A stretch of DNA of 64,000 nucleotides from Burkholderia catarinensis (GCF_001883705.2 NZ_MDEQ02000022.1:53041-117040); one strand, 5' to 3'; shown: positions 8,802-17,759, counted from the first letter of the stretch. Numbers and translations: made by a program. The notes: generated from the sequence alone by a model not told the origin.

Positions 8802-9077
8802 GCTCGCCTCCGGTGAAAGATGAACGATGGAATCAGGGCGCGCAGCGCCTGCGACTCGATACTGCTCTGCACCAATGCAATGACGTCATTTCCTCGACGA
8901 AAGCAGATTCTAACGAACGCCGCCCGCCGCTTGGGGCATATTTTGTCTGCGATCCGGCGCGGTGTTCGTCAATGCCGGTCCGTGCCGCGCACGTAGCCCT
9001 GTTCCGTGTAAGGGTTAACGGCGCTTGCGGCGAGCGCCGCCTAACATGGCGCCTGACCCATCACGACGGAGCCATTG

Positions 9078-10259
9078 ATGATCCCCTCTCCCGCATCGTC
9101 ACTGCTGTCGCCCACCGATCCGGCGCTCGCCGAGCGCATCGATGCAGTACTGTCCCGCCAGCTCGACACGCAGCGCCTCGTCGGCGCAGTCGTCCTCGTG
9201 GCACGCAACGGCGAACTCGTCTATCGCCGCGCGGCCGGGTTCGCGGACCGCGAATCGCGCACGCCGATGCGCGAGGACACGCTGTTCCGGCTCGCATCGG
9301 TGACGAAGCCGATCGTCTCTGCCGCGGCGATGGTGCTCGTCGCACAACACAAGCTGTCGCTCGACGACGACGTCACGCGCTGGCTGCCCGAGTTCCGTCC
9401 GGCGCTGCCTGACGGCCGCGTGCCGACGATCTCGGTGCAGCAGTTGCTCACGCATACCGCCGGCCTCGATTATCGCTTCAACGAAGTCGACGCGCAGGGT
9501 CCCTACGCACGTGCAGGCGTCTCCGACGGGCTGGATGGCGCGTCGATCACGCTCGGCGAAAACCTGCGCAGGATCGCGAGCGTGCCGTTGCTGTTTGCGC
9601 CCGGCACCCACTGGAACTATTCGCTGTCGATCGATGTCGTCGGCGCGCTGATCGAAGCCGTCTGCGGGGTGCCGCTCGCCGACGCGATCGATGCGCTCGT
9701 GCTTCGTCCGCTCGGCGCTCGGGACACGGCCTTCGTCGCGCGCGATCCCGCCCGGCTCGCTACGCCCTATGTCAACGACACGCCGCAGCCGCATCGGCTC
9801 GCCGAGAACGAGACCGTGCCCATCGTCGAAGGATTCGTCGGCGTGACGTACTCGCCGTCGCGCGCGCTCGATGCGCATGCGTTCGCGTCGGGCGGTGCCG
9901 GGATGGTCGGTACCGCCGGAGACGTGCTGACGGTGCTGGACACGCTGCGTGCAGGCGGCGGCACCATCCTGCCGGCCGACCTGGTCGACGAGATGGGCCG
10001 CGTACAGACCGGCGATCTCGAATTGCCGGACCGGCCCGGCGCGGGATTCGGAATCGGTTTTTCGGTGTTGCGCGACCCGCGCGCGGCTGCGTCGCCGGAG
10101 TCCGTCGGCACGTGGCGCTGGGGTGGCGTGTATGGTCATTCGTGGTTCGTCGATCGCGCACGCGGGCTCACTGTCGTGTCGCTGTCGAACACGCTCTACG
10201 AAGGGATGAACGGCCAATACACGATCGATCTGCGCGACGCCGTCTACGGCGCCGGGTAA
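9078..10259 (+). CDS. estB: EstB-type serine esterase (class C beta-lactamase fold, family VIII)
   Basis: This 393-residue hydrolase closely resembles Burkholderia gladioli EstB, an esterase with a beta-lactamase fold but no beta-lactamase activity. The catalytic triad positions agree: Ser74-Val-Thr-Lys77 and Tyr181 (EstB Ser75, Lys78, Tyr181). The C-terminal WGGVYGHSWFVDRA block, whose Trp shapes the active site in EstB, is conserved. There is no signal peptide, so it is cytoplasmic. Expected activity is on short-chain esters and cephalosporin acetyl groups. A TTG codon directly precedes the chosen ATG and could also serve. It stands alone, convergent with the OmpA gene. Confidence 0.9.
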   Translation: MIPSPASSLLSPTDPALAERIDAVLSRQLDTQRLVGAVVLVARNGELVYRRAAGFADRESRTPMREDTLFRLASVTKPIVSAAAMVLVAQHKLSLDDDVTRWLPEFRPALPDGRVPTISVQQLLTHTAGLDYRFNEVDAQGPYARAGVSDGLDGASITLGENLRRIASVPLLFAPGTHWNYSLSIDVVGALIEAVCGVPLADAIDALVLRPLGARDTAFVARDPARLATPYVNDTPQPHRLAENETVPIVEGFVGVTYSPSRALDAHAFASGGAGMVGTAGDVLTVLDTLRAGGGTILPADLVDEMGRVQTGDLELPDRPGAGFGIGFSVLRDPRAAASPESVGTWRWGGVYGHSWFVDRARGLTVVSLSNTLYEGMNGQYTIDLRDAVYGAG

Positions 10260-10268
10260 CACGCCCGA

Positions 10269-10420
10269 CAAAATAGGGGCCCACGCCGGAAGGCATGGGT
10301 CCAATCGAGACAACACAACCGCCAGGGGACAAAGCGAAACCCGTCTGGCCCGAGTCACCGGAAATAATCTTTCATCGCGGACGACAGCGACTCATTCGCA
10401 TGACGAATCACTGGCCGATG
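10269..10420 (-). repeat. copy B of the dispersed intergenic element
   Basis: It aligns along its length with 2104-2255 and shares a shorter block (TCGTGGACGACAGCGA-like) with 7436-7472. It lies downstream of the OmpA gene on the minus strand and ends in a hairpin plus T-rich tail on that strand. Confidence 0.5.
10271..10302 (-). terminator. terminator ending copy B
   Basis: An 11-bp stem with one G-T and one mismatch (10277-10287 with 10292-10302) around a GGAA loop is followed on the minus strand by a short T-rich tail (CTATTTTG). It would end the OmpA operon transcript about 190 bases after its stop. Confidence 0.5.
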
Positions 10421-10486
10421 CCGTTCGATCCTGTGGCGACGCCTCGTTTGCGGCCATTCGGAGAAGCTCGAAGGGACGAGCGGCCG

Positions 10487-11104
10487 CTACGGTGACGATT
10501 TCGCGCTGGTTGCATTCGGCAAGACGAACTCGACACGCCGGTTCAGTTTTCGTCCGTCCGGATTGTCCGCACCGTTTTTCAGCGTGTTGAGCGCGACCGG
10601 CCGGCTGCCGCCGAAGCCCTTGACCGACAGCCGCGATTTTTCCGCGCCGTGCGCGATGAGCCAGTCGGCCACGGCATTTGCCCGTCGAAACGACAGGTCC
10701 CGGTTATAGGAGGCGGAACCTTTGGAATCGGTGTGTCCTTCGATAACGACAGTGCCGACGCGAATGGACGTGATGAGCCGCAGAATGTCCTGGAGTGTCG
10801 GCTCGGCGGACGGCTGGATGCTCGCCTTGTCGAAATCGAACAAGACATCGCCCATCATCGACACCCTGACGGCCGTTTTGTCTTGCCGCACGGACAGACC
10901 ACTGTGCTGTGCGGCAAGCCCGGCAACCCGGGCGGACAGATCCAGGCTGGCGCTGTTCGTATCGGACGACAGCCCTTTCAGGTCCAGAATCGTCGGCTTG
11001 AGATCGCGGATGTCGCGATTGTAGGGCGGCTCCTGCGCGAGAACCCCACTCGCAGTCGTCATCGACATCAGTACCGCGAGAGTAGATTTGATCGCTCGAT
11101 TCAT
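10487..11104 (-). CDS. OmpA-family peptidoglycan-binding protein
   Basis: This is a 205-residue exported protein. It has a signal peptide (residues 1-23, ending GVLA), a short helical linker, and a C-terminal OmpA/MotB domain beginning at VLFDFDKASI and containing the diaminopimelate-binding pattern GHTDSKGSASYNRDLSFRRA and NRRVEF. It should anchor to peptidoglycan in the periplasm. There is no beta-barrel, so it is a soluble or accessory envelope protein. Its start lies two bases past the stop of the upstream secreted gene, showing translational coupling; the two probably act together. Confidence 0.88.
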   Translation of the reverse strand: MNRAIKSTLAVLMSMTTASGVLAQEPPYNRDIRDLKPTILDLKGLSSDTNSASLDLSARVAGLAAQHSGLSVRQDKTAVRVSMMGDVLFDFDKASIQPSAEPTLQDILRLITSIRVGTVVIEGHTDSKGSASYNRDLSFRRANAVADWLIAHGAEKSRLSVKGFGGSRPVALNTLKNGADNPDGRKLNRRVEFVLPNATSAKSSP

Positions 11105-11106
11105 CG

Positions 11107-11649
11107 CTATCGATCGGTGATCTTGATGCCGTCGAGGGTCTCGACATTGGGGATCGTCAGCGACACCTTGGTGATGTTCTTCGGCGGTGCGGGAAATTTT
11201 CCATACCAGGTGCCGGCAACGGGAGAATCCTTCGATATGCTGAGGATGACGCGAGGATTGGTCAGCGGCTGATTATGGCTATCCGTCAGCAACAGGTGTT
11301 TCTTGTTGCCGGCAAGGACATAGAAACTGTTTTCGTAATCGCTTTTGCTAATCGAGCCATAGAGCGCTTCTGTCTTGTGATCGACGAGGGGCTTGAACCG
11401 CACCTTGATGGTCAAAATATCGCCGTCCCGAACCGCCTCGATCACCTGAGCCTCGGCCGCGCCGCTCGACGTGACACCGGCAGCCAGTGGCGTGACGGTC
11501 GTGCCCGCCGTCTGAGCCTGGGCCGACGCGATGCCAGCCAACCCCATGGTCGCCAGCAGTGCACCCACCACGGTGCAGACGCTCACTGCGGTTCTAATCG
11601 GAGTCACGATAGCCATCCTCTTTTGATCAAGGTTATTGGTAACGCGCAT
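11107..11649 (-). CDS. secreted hypothetical protein, operon partner of the OmpA protein
   Basis: This 180-residue protein has an N-terminal signal peptide ending near SAQAQT. The mature domain is mostly beta-strand in character and includes VIEAVRDGDILTIKVRFKP, a pattern seen in small immunoglobulin-like or extracellular adaptor domains, but I cannot name the family. The start is uncertain: the ATG at 11649 has no ribosome site, and an internal ATG at 11616 has AGAGG abutting it. It is the first gene of a two-gene operon with the OmpA-domain protein, suggesting a cell-envelope role. Confidence 0.65.
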   Translation of the reverse strand: MRVTNNLDQKRMAIVTPIRTAVSVCTVVGALLATMGLAGIASAQAQTAGTTVTPLAAGVTSSGAAEAQVIEAVRDGDILTIKVRFKPLVDHKTEALYGSISKSDYENSFYVLAGNKKHLLLTDSHNQPLTNPRVILSISKDSPVAGTWYGKFPAPPKNITKVSLTIPNVETLDGIKITDR

Positions 11650-11932
11650 TAATTACCGAATAAATTCTTGTACGGCGCCTATTCGGAAACATTTGCCCGC
11701 ATTTCGCAATTCAGCATTTAGTAAGGAAAATATCAGACTATTGGAAGGGAAGGCAACCCGTGAAATTCATACCTGCTTCGGATGCAGCGCACAACAATGA
11801 CGGGCATGCGCATTCCACCTTCATCCATTGCGTTGATACCTCGATGCCAATTTTTATTAATTTGCATTGCGAATCAGTTTCGGGTGGCCAGGCGGAAGGC
11901 CTGCTCAGGCTCGGTAAACGACATGCCGCGAA

Positions 11933-11962
11933 CAACAAAAAAAGGCCCGACAGCGTCGGGCC
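11933..11962 (-). terminator. rho-independent terminator of the FAD oxidoreductase gene
   Basis: On the minus strand a perfect hairpin (GGCCCGA/TCGGGCC, short loop) is followed by TTTTTTTG, 59 bases after the oxidoreductase stop. Confidence 0.92.
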
Positions 11963-12020
11963 AATGGGTTTGAGACACAAGGAGAATCCCGCCCACTCCA
12001 TACCGGGCGGTTACGCCGCG

Positions 12021-13193
12021 CTACACGACGTTCTTTTCGACGATCGGCCGGTTTTCCAGCACACGCTCCCAGCCGAGCGACGACAGGTCGAGCGTTTCAT
12101 AACGCCCGCCCAGAATGAGTTCACCGACCCCGCGCCCGGTCGCCGGCCCTTGCTGCAGCCCGTGGCCGCTATAGCCGTTCGCGAACACGACGTTATCGAG
12201 TTCCGGGTGATAGCCGATGATCGCGTTGTGGTCGAACACGTTGTACTCGTAGTACCCCGACCAGCAATTCTCGACGCGCAGCGCCTCGAACTCCGGCACG
12301 CGATTCGCGAGCGTCGGCCAGATCACGTCGTCGAACAGGTCGTGGTCGACTTCGTCGAGCGGCAGGTCGTCCGGGTCGCGATCCGGGCTCGGCGACGTGC
12401 CGCAGATATACGTGCGCCCTTCCGGCCGGAAATACACGCCGGTCGGGTCGATCAGCAGCGGGCAATCGGTGAGCTTCGCCGGCGACGACACGTTGAAGAT
12501 GCTGCGGCGCCGCGCATACACGGGGATGTCGATGCCCATCATCGACGACAGCGTGCGCGTCCATGCCCCGGCTGCGTTGACGAGCGTGTCGCACGCGTAA
12601 CGTTCGCCGTCGCCGGTCACGACATGCGTAATCTTGCGGCCGTCGCGCACGACCTCCTTCACATCGGCCGGCACATAGCGCGCCCCGAGCGCCTGCGCTT
12701 TCTTGCGCAGCGCCTGCACGAGCCCGTAGCCGTCGAACCAGCCTTCGCCGCTCACGCCATACGCACCCGACACGAGATCGTCGACGTTCAGCCACGGAAA
12801 CTTCGCGCGCAGCGCATCGCGATCCATCAGCCGGATATCGGCGCCGAGGCGGGTCTGCAGCGCATGATTCTCGCGCAGCGTCGCGTCGCCGGCCGGCGTC
12901 GCGAGGAACAGGTAGCCGCCTTCGTGCAGATCGATCGACGGCCGGTTGCCGTCCACTTCGAGCCGTTCGCCGATCGAGCGCAGGAAGTCGATGCCGAACA
13001 GCGACATCTCGATCGACAGCGGCGTCGAGAACTGCTGGCGAATCGACGCGGCCGACAGCGCCGACGACGATCGCGCATAGGTGGGGTCGCGTTCGATGAC
13101 GGTCACGGCGACCGTGGGATCGGTGGCGCGCAGGAAATAGGCGATCGAGCTGCCGATCACACCACCGCCGACGATGACGACTTGAGAACTCAC
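12021..13193 (-). CDS. FAD-dependent amine/amino-acid oxidoreductase (DAO family)
   Basis: This 390-residue flavoprotein has the N-terminal dinucleotide fold VVIVGGGVIGSSIAYFL and a C-terminal FAD segment (FANGYSGHGLQQGPATGR). It belongs with DAO-family oxidases/dehydrogenases acting on secondary or primary amino acids (FOXRED1, sarcosine, pipecolate and glycine oxidase relatives). The preferred start is GTG at 13193, behind a GGAG site six bases away. It follows an amino-acid-binding protein gene on the same strand and lies in the same neighbourhood as DUF1338, LysR and aldehyde dehydrogenase genes. That gene set recalls the pseudomonad amaA-amaB-LysR-hglS lysine/pipecolate region, so pipecolate oxidation is a reasonable guess but not proved. 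Confidence 0.85.
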   Translation of the reverse strand: MSSQVVIVGGGVIGSSIAYFLRATDPTVAVTVIERDPTYARSSSALSAASIRQQFSTPLSIEMSLFGIDFLRSIGERLEVDGNRPSIDLHEGGYLFLATPAGDATLRENHALQTRLGADIRLMDRDALRAKFPWLNVDDLVSGAYGVSGEGWFDGYGLVQALRKKAQALGARYVPADVKEVVRDGRKITHVVTGDGERYACDTLVNAAGAWTRTLSSMMGIDIPVYARRRSIFNVSSPAKLTDCPLLIDPTGVYFRPEGRTYICGTSPSPDRDPDDLPLDEVDHDLFDDVIWPTLANRVPEFEALRVENCWSGYYEYNVFDHNAIIGYHPELDNVVFANGYSGHGLQQGPATGRGVGELILGGRYETLDLSSLGWERVLENRPIVEKNVV

Positions 13194-13213
13194 GACTGAC
13201 TCCAGTTGCACGT

Positions 13214-13239
13214 AAAAGGCGCGGCCAGCCGGCCGCGCC
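13214..13239 (-). terminator. terminator after the amino-acid-binding protein gene
   Basis: A perfect 9-bp stem (13218-13226 with 13231-13239) is followed on the minus strand by TTTT. It separates the binding-protein gene from the oxidoreductase start 21 bases on, so it may act as an attenuator between them. Confidence 0.65.
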
Positions 13240-13386
13240 CGATGGTTGTTCGTGCCGCGTCGCGCGCGGCGCCGCGCGGGCAGGCTTGTGCGGCTATTGC
13301 TCCGGCGTGCGCCGCGATCGCAACCGATCGCTCACGGTATTTCAGCACGTCCGGCATCGCCGCGAAAGCCCGCGCGATTGTTGCGT

Positions 13387-14538
13387 TCAGTCCGCCGATT
13401 TCGTCGTGACGGGCTGCCATGCGACGTTCTTCACTTCATACAGCGTCGAACTCGGGTTCTTCAGGTCGCCCGTGTTCGTGAACGCGATCGTGCCCGTGAT
13501 GCCGTCGTAGCGCGTACCCTTCAGCGCGCCGTTGAAATCGGCCGGCTTCGTCGAGTTCGACTTCTGCATCGCGTTGATCGCGATCCACGTCGCGTCGTAC
13601 GCGAACGGCGCATACGCGAGCATGTCGACGCCGTACTTCTGCTTGAATTTCGTTTCGAACTGCTTGCCTTTCGCGAGACGCGACAGCGGCTGCCCGTACT
13701 CCCACACGGATGCGCCTTCCGCCGCATTGCCGGCCAGCTTGATGAAGTTCGCGTTCATCACGCCGCCGCCCGCGAGGAACTGCGCGCGGATGCCAAGCTG
13801 GCGCATGCGCTTGACCAGCATCGCGGCCTGCGCGTCGAGGCCGCCGAAGAACACGAGGTCGGCGTTGGTGCTCTTGATCTTCGTGAGCTGCGCGCTGAAA
13901 TCGACCGCCTTGTCGTTCGTGAATTCGCGCGCGACGATCGTGCCACCGTTCGCCTTCACGGCCTTCTCGAATTCGTCGGCCTCGCCCTGGCCGAACGCGG
14001 TGCGGTCGTCGATGATCGCGATGCGCTTCGCCTTGGTCACGCTCGCCGCATAGGCGCCCGCGTTGCCGGCGTTCTGCGTGTCGGTCGCGATCACGCGGTA
14101 CACGGTGTCGAGCCCGGCGCGCGTGATGTCGGGATTGGTTGCCGACGGCGTGATCATCGGGATGCCGGCTTTTGCGTAGATCTTCGAGGCGGGCAGCGTG
14201 GTGCCTGAATTGAAATGGCCGATCACGACGGCCACCTGCACGTCGGTGAGCTGCTGCGCGGCCTGCACGCCGGTGCGCGGATCGCTCTGGTCGTCCTGCG
14301 ACGCGACGACGAATTTCACGGGCTTGCCGCCCACCGTCGTATGCGCGGCATTCGCTTCGTCGACGGCCATGCGCACGCCGTTCTCGATGTCCTTGCCGTA
14401 CGCGGCGCCGCCGCCCGTGAGCGGGCCGGCCACGCCGACCTTGACGACCGTTTCCTGCGCATGGGCCGCGCCCGTCTGGAGCGCGAGGATCGCGGCGGTC
14501 AGTGCGATGCCGGAAAGCGAACGAATGCGGAACGTCAT
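13387..14538 (-). CDS. periplasmic branched-chain-amino-acid-type ABC transporter binding protein (LivJ family)
   Basis: This 383-residue protein has a signal peptide (cleavage after GAAHA) and then the LivJ/LivK-type periplasmic binding fold starting VVKVGVAGPLTGGGAAYG. Other typical pieces are ENGVRMAVDEAN, VIGHFNSGTTLPASK and TIAFTNTGDLKNP near the C-terminus. It would capture an amino acid or related compound for a Liv-type permease. No permease or ATPase genes are adjacent, so it must work with components encoded elsewhere. The neighbouring oxidase suggests the ligand is an amino acid. The start has an AAGAAGG site. Confidence 0.88.
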   Translation of the reverse strand: MTFRIRSLSGIALTAAILALQTGAAHAQETVVKVGVAGPLTGGGAAYGKDIENGVRMAVDEANAAHTTVGGKPVKFVVASQDDQSDPRTGVQAAQQLTDVQVAVVIGHFNSGTTLPASKIYAKAGIPMITPSATNPDITRAGLDTVYRVIATDTQNAGNAGAYAASVTKAKRIAIIDDRTAFGQGEADEFEKAVKANGGTIVAREFTNDKAVDFSAQLTKIKSTNADLVFFGGLDAQAAMLVKRMRQLGIRAQFLAGGGVMNANFIKLAGNAAEGASVWEYGQPLSRLAKGKQFETKFKQKYGVDMLAYAPFAYDATWIAINAMQKSNSTKPADFNGALKGTRYDGITGTIAFTNTGDLKNPSSTLYEVKNVAWQPVTTKSAD

Positions 14539-14931
14539 GACTGCCCTTCTTCTGTGGGTCGGGATGCAACGCGCGACTGCCGCGCGTCGGCGGCCTCTCG
14601 CATGCCGGTGATTCCGTCCGCCGCGGGGGCGCCATTCAATGCGCCCGACCCGCCGGCCGGTCACCGCGGTTCCGTCTCCGTGGAACCTTTCATCGCGAAA
14701 GAGGTGAATGGATTGTGGGTAGCCAATACCCGTGCAGCAAACGAAATATCGGAACTATGTTGTGAGGATTTGTCATCAAGTTCCGCGTTGGCGGCCGGCC
14801 CACGGCCCGCGCAGCGGTGAGCCGTGGGTGGAAAACGTCGGTGGGGATATGCGCCGGCATCCGTAGATAAAGGCCGGCCGTGGTGATGCCGATGGCGCAT
14901 CATCGCGGCGCCTGCCGCGCCGCGCTATCGG
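14539..14931. other. 393-base intergenic region
   Basis: It holds the promoter region of the binding-protein gene on one side and the 3' side of csbD on the other. I see no gene, tRNA or strong hairpin. Confidence 0.4.
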
Positions 14932-15123
14932 TCAGTGCCGATCGGTGCCCGTATGCTTGCGCACCGCATCGGCCGCCTCGCCGGCCTTTTCCTGGATCTT
15001 GCCGGCCTGCTGCTCGGCGAGGCCTTCCGCTTCCGTCTTGCGGTCGCCCGTCACCTTGCCGAGCGCTTCCTTGACCGAACCCTTCACCTGTTTCAGCTTG
15101 CCTTCGATGCGATTCCTGTCCAT
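14932..15123 (-). CDS. CsbD-family stress protein (first copy)
   Basis: This 63-residue, highly charged helical protein begins MDRNRIEGKLKQVKG and continues with the CsbD pattern of repeated KEALGKVTGD and EGLAEQQAGKIQEKAG. CsbD/YjbJ proteins are abundant general-stress proteins of unknown mechanism. A GGAGACGACC ribosome site precedes the ATG. A 27-bp dyad at 15226-15252, 103 bases upstream, matches one in front of the LuxR regulator gene, indicating common control. The regulator gene ends 140 bases upstream on the same strand. Confidence 0.9.
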   Translation of the reverse strand: MDRNRIEGKLKQVKGSVKEALGKVTGDRKTEAEGLAEQQAGKIQEKAGEAADAVRKHTGTDRH

Positions 15124-15225
15124 GGTCGTCTCCTGCGATGGGTGGGGAGAGCCGGCGATGTAGCGGCCTGCGCCGCACCGCCGAGTGGACAGGATCGCAG
15201 GCGGACGCCGCGCGCGGCAGATGCG

Positions 15226-15252
15226 GATGCACCAGCGCGCATGGTGCATTCG
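15226..15252 (-). promoter_or_regulatory. dyad operator upstream of csbD (matches 16903-16929)
   Basis: The half-sites are TGCACCA and TGGTGCA separated by 7 bases, flanked by GA and TTCG. The second copy upstream of the LuxR-type regulator has TGCACTA and TAGTACA in the same frame, so base changes in the two arms mostly compensate. Each copy lies a little over 100 bases before its gene's start. Confidence 0.65.
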
Positions 15253-15263
15253 TACCGGCGGCG

Positions 15264-16796
15264 TCAGTCCTTGCCCTTCGCTCCCCCCTTCTCGCCGCGC
15301 GTGCCGTTCGCTTCCGCCGCGCCGACGATCCCGCGCTCGCGCGCCCACACGATCGCCTCGCCGCGGCTGTGCACGTCGAGCTTTGCGTAGATCGTCGCGA
15401 CGTGATTGCGCACGGTGTTCGGCGCGAGCCCGAGGCGGCCGGCGATCTCCTTGTCGGCAAGACCGCGACACAGCAGGTCGAACACATCGCGCTCGCGCGT
15501 GGTCAGGTCCGCCAGTTGCGCGCCCGCGTCCGGCGCATTCGCGCGCCGCACGTTCGCGAGCTTCTCGATCAGCGTGCGGCTGAACCACGACGCGTCCTGC
15601 ATCGCGGTCTCGATCGCGTAGACGAGCTCCATCTCGGTGCGCTTGCGATCGCTGATGTCGAGCAGCGCGACGAGCACGCAGTCCCGCCCGTGAATCGCGA
15701 CCGGTTCGGCCGACACGACGCAATCGCGCACGTCGCCGTCGCGCGTACGGATCTGCACGTCCGCGTCGCGCACGCTGCCGTCGCGCGCGAGCCGGCCCTG
15801 GATACGCTGCCACGCGCCCCGTTCGGCCCACAGCCCGAGCTCGTCCGCGGACTTGCCGAGCAGGTCGTCCTGCGCATGTCCCGTCATCGCGGCGAACGCG
15901 CCGTTCACGTCGAGCAGCTCGAAACGGTCGGCCGTGACGATCGCGGTCGCGACCGGCGCCATCCGGAACGCGGTCGCGAAACGCTCCTCGCTCTGCCGCA
16001 GCGCGCGCTCGGCCTGCTTGCGCGGCTCGAGATCCATGAACGTGAACAGCATGCACGCTTCGTCGTTCATGTCGATCGGCTGCCCGGCAACGACCACCGC
16101 CTTCGTGCTGCCGTCCGCGAGTTTCAGCACGGCCTCCATCTGCGGAATCGTCGCGCCTTCGCCGAGCCGCTCGATCGCAAGCTCGCGCTGCTCGGCGTGT
16201 TCGAGCACGTCGATCTCGTACACCGAGCGGCCGAGCACGTCGTCGCGTGCGTGGCCGGTCATGTCGAGAAAGCCCTGGTTGACCTTCACGTAGCGCAGAT
16301 CGTCGAGCCGGCAGATCACGGCCGGCGCCGGGTTCGCGTTGAAGGTGCGCTCGAAGCGCTCCTCGGCGCTCGCCCATTCGGTCGCGTCGTGCAGCACCAG
16401 CGCGAGGCAGTCGGGTTCGCCGGCCGCGTTCGTCAGCACGAGACTGCGGATGCGGTGAACCCAGCTCACGGTCTCGTCGGCGGCCGATTCGACTTCGACC
16501 GTCACGTCGCTGAACTCCTCGCCGGCGATCACGCGATCCATCGGGTAGTGACCGTCGCGCACCGGGTGGTTGTTGCGGTAACGCAGCCGGAAGCGCTCGC
16601 GGTATTCGGTGACGTCCGCACCCAGCGCCTTCAGCTCGGTCACGCCGTGCATCGCGAGCGCGGCCTCGTTCGCCCAGACGATCCGCTGGTCGGGCTCGAC
16701 CAGGATCACGCCCTCGGTCAGCCCCGCGATGATCTGGTGCAGCTGGCGCCGGTCGGTATGCGACTTGAGCGCCTGTTCGTTTACGGGTTCGTTCAT
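15264..16796 (-). CDS. triple-PAS, LuxR-type transcriptional regulator
   Basis: This is a 510-residue cytoplasmic regulator. Three PAS domains occupy roughly residues 17-130, 145-255 and 270-390; each shows the PAS start (GLTEGVILVEPDQRIVWAN; APAVICRLDDLRYVKVNQG; APVATAIVTADRFELLDVNG). A LuxR/FixJ helix-turn-helix follows from about 431 (LTTRERDVFDLLCRGLADKE), then a charged tail. There is no kinase or receiver domain, so signal sensing and DNA binding are in one chain, perhaps with heme, flavin or a small ligand in a PAS pocket. It sits between two sets of stress genes and has the same upstream dyad as csbD, suggesting it controls them and itself. Confidence 0.9.
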   Translation of the reverse strand: MNEPVNEQALKSHTDRRQLHQIIAGLTEGVILVEPDQRIVWANEAALAMHGVTELKALGADVTEYRERFRLRYRNNHPVRDGHYPMDRVIAGEEFSDVTVEVESAADETVSWVHRIRSLVLTNAAGEPDCLALVLHDATEWASAEERFERTFNANPAPAVICRLDDLRYVKVNQGFLDMTGHARDDVLGRSVYEIDVLEHAEQRELAIERLGEGATIPQMEAVLKLADGSTKAVVVAGQPIDMNDEACMLFTFMDLEPRKQAERALRQSEERFATAFRMAPVATAIVTADRFELLDVNGAFAAMTGHAQDDLLGKSADELGLWAERGAWQRIQGRLARDGSVRDADVQIRTRDGDVRDCVVSAEPVAIHGRDCVLVALLDISDRKRTEMELVYAIETAMQDASWFSRTLIEKLANVRRANAPDAGAQLADLTTRERDVFDLLCRGLADKEIAGRLGLAPNTVRNHVATIYAKLDVHSRGEAIVWARERGIVGAAEANGTRGEKGGAKGKD

Positions 16797-17170
16797 TGAA
16801 TGGGGGTCCACGTCGTCAACATGGTTGCCGGTCCGGCCGCATCCCGCGACGGCCGCCGCGTGTGGCGATGATCGCTTGCCGCCGATGCGGGCGACAGGCG
16901 CGGATGCACTATGCGCAATAGTACATTCGCACGCCGCGCCGCCATCGTGCGATACCCCGCCCACCGGGGCGGCATCGGCCCTGCCTCGCTGGTTCCCGCG
17001 TGGCGCATGGATGCACGCATCTGCCGTTCCCGCCCGCCGTTCCGTCCCCGGTGCAAACGCACTAGCCGACCCGGTGAATTTGCGCGATGTCCGCGTGCGT
17101 TCGCGCCGGTACGCTGGTACTGCATCGGCGCTCATGCGCTGCCCTTCCATACCGCCGAGGAGAACACCTG
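16797..17170. other. 374-base divergent promoter region of the stress cluster
   Basis: It separates the LuxR-type gene (minus) from the small plus-strand stress genes. It contains the dyad operator at 16903-16929. No gene was seen inside it. Confidence 0.5.
16903..16929 (-). promoter_or_regulatory. dyad operator upstream of the triple-PAS regulator gene
   Basis: A near-palindrome with half-sites TGCACTA and TAGTACA in the same 27-bp frame as 15226-15252 lies 107 bases before the regulator's ATG. Flanking GA and ATTCG are identical in both copies. Autoregulation by the LuxR protein is the simplest reading. Confidence 0.65.
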
Positions 17171-17347
17171 ATGAAGCTGCATCAGACACCCGATCCGACG
17201 CGGCCCGAGCCGGCCCCGGACGATCCGCCCGAACCGCCGCCCGAACCGCCGCCCGGCACCGATCCGCCGGTGCCGGTGCCGCCCGACGTGCCGCGCCCCG
17301 ACATGCCGCCGCACGAGCCCGGCTACGACACGCCGATCGCGCGGTAA
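17171..17347 (+). CDS. small proline-rich protein
   Basis: This is a 58-residue protein of extreme composition, about 40% proline with many acidic residues (repeats such as PEPPPEPPP). There is no signal peptide or membrane segment, so it is likely disordered. It has a good GAGGAGAACACCTG leader almost identical to that of the BON gene 55 bases downstream (GAAGGAGAACACCC), which argues that it is translated. It is the first gene of the plus-strand stress set. Function is unknown. Confidence 0.6.
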   Translation: MKLHQTPDPTRPEPAPDDPPEPPPEPPPGTDPPVPVPPDVPRPDMPPHEPGYDTPIAR

Positions 17348-17402
17348 CGAGCACCGCGCATCGCCGTCACCCATTCCTCACGCCAATCGAAGGAGAACAC
17401 CC

Positions 17403-17753
17403 ATGGACAAGACCCCGCACCTTTCGACGCTGCTCGCCGTCAGCGCGGCTTTCCTGCTGAGTGCCGCACCGCTCACGAACGCGATTGCGCAGGACGCGTC
17501 GGCCGGCAACGGCATGAAGACCGAATCGAACCAGCCTGTCACCGACACGTGGATCACCACCAAGGTGAAGAGCGAACTCGCGACCACCGACGGCTTGAAG
17601 AGCGTCGACATCAGCGTGAAGACGGTCGACGGCGTCGTCACGCTGACGGGCGTGCTGCCGACGAAGATCGCCGTGAAGAAGGCCGTCGCCGTGACGCGCG
17701 CGATCAAGGGCGTGAAGCACGTCAACGCATCCGGCCTGAAGGCGAAGGCCTGA
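17403..17753 (+). CDS. periplasmic BON-domain protein (OsmY-like)
   Basis: This 116-residue exported protein has a signal peptide (cleavage near NAIAQ) and one BON domain: DTWITTKVKSELATTDGLKS, then VKTVDGVVTLTGVLP and a final helix around ITKVAVTRAIKGVKHV-like sequence. BON domains bind phospholipid or envelope surfaces; OsmY relatives are induced by osmotic and stationary-phase stress. It lies in the plus-strand stress cluster between the proline-rich gene and the second csbD, with a small hairpin terminator after it. Confidence 0.9.
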   Translation: MDKTPHLSTLLAVSAAFLLSAAPLTNAIAQDASAGNGMKTESNQPVTDTWITTKVKSELATTDGLKSVDISVKTVDGVVTLTGVLPTKIAVKKAVAVTRAIKGVKHVNASGLKAKA

Positions 17754-17759
17754 CCTCCC

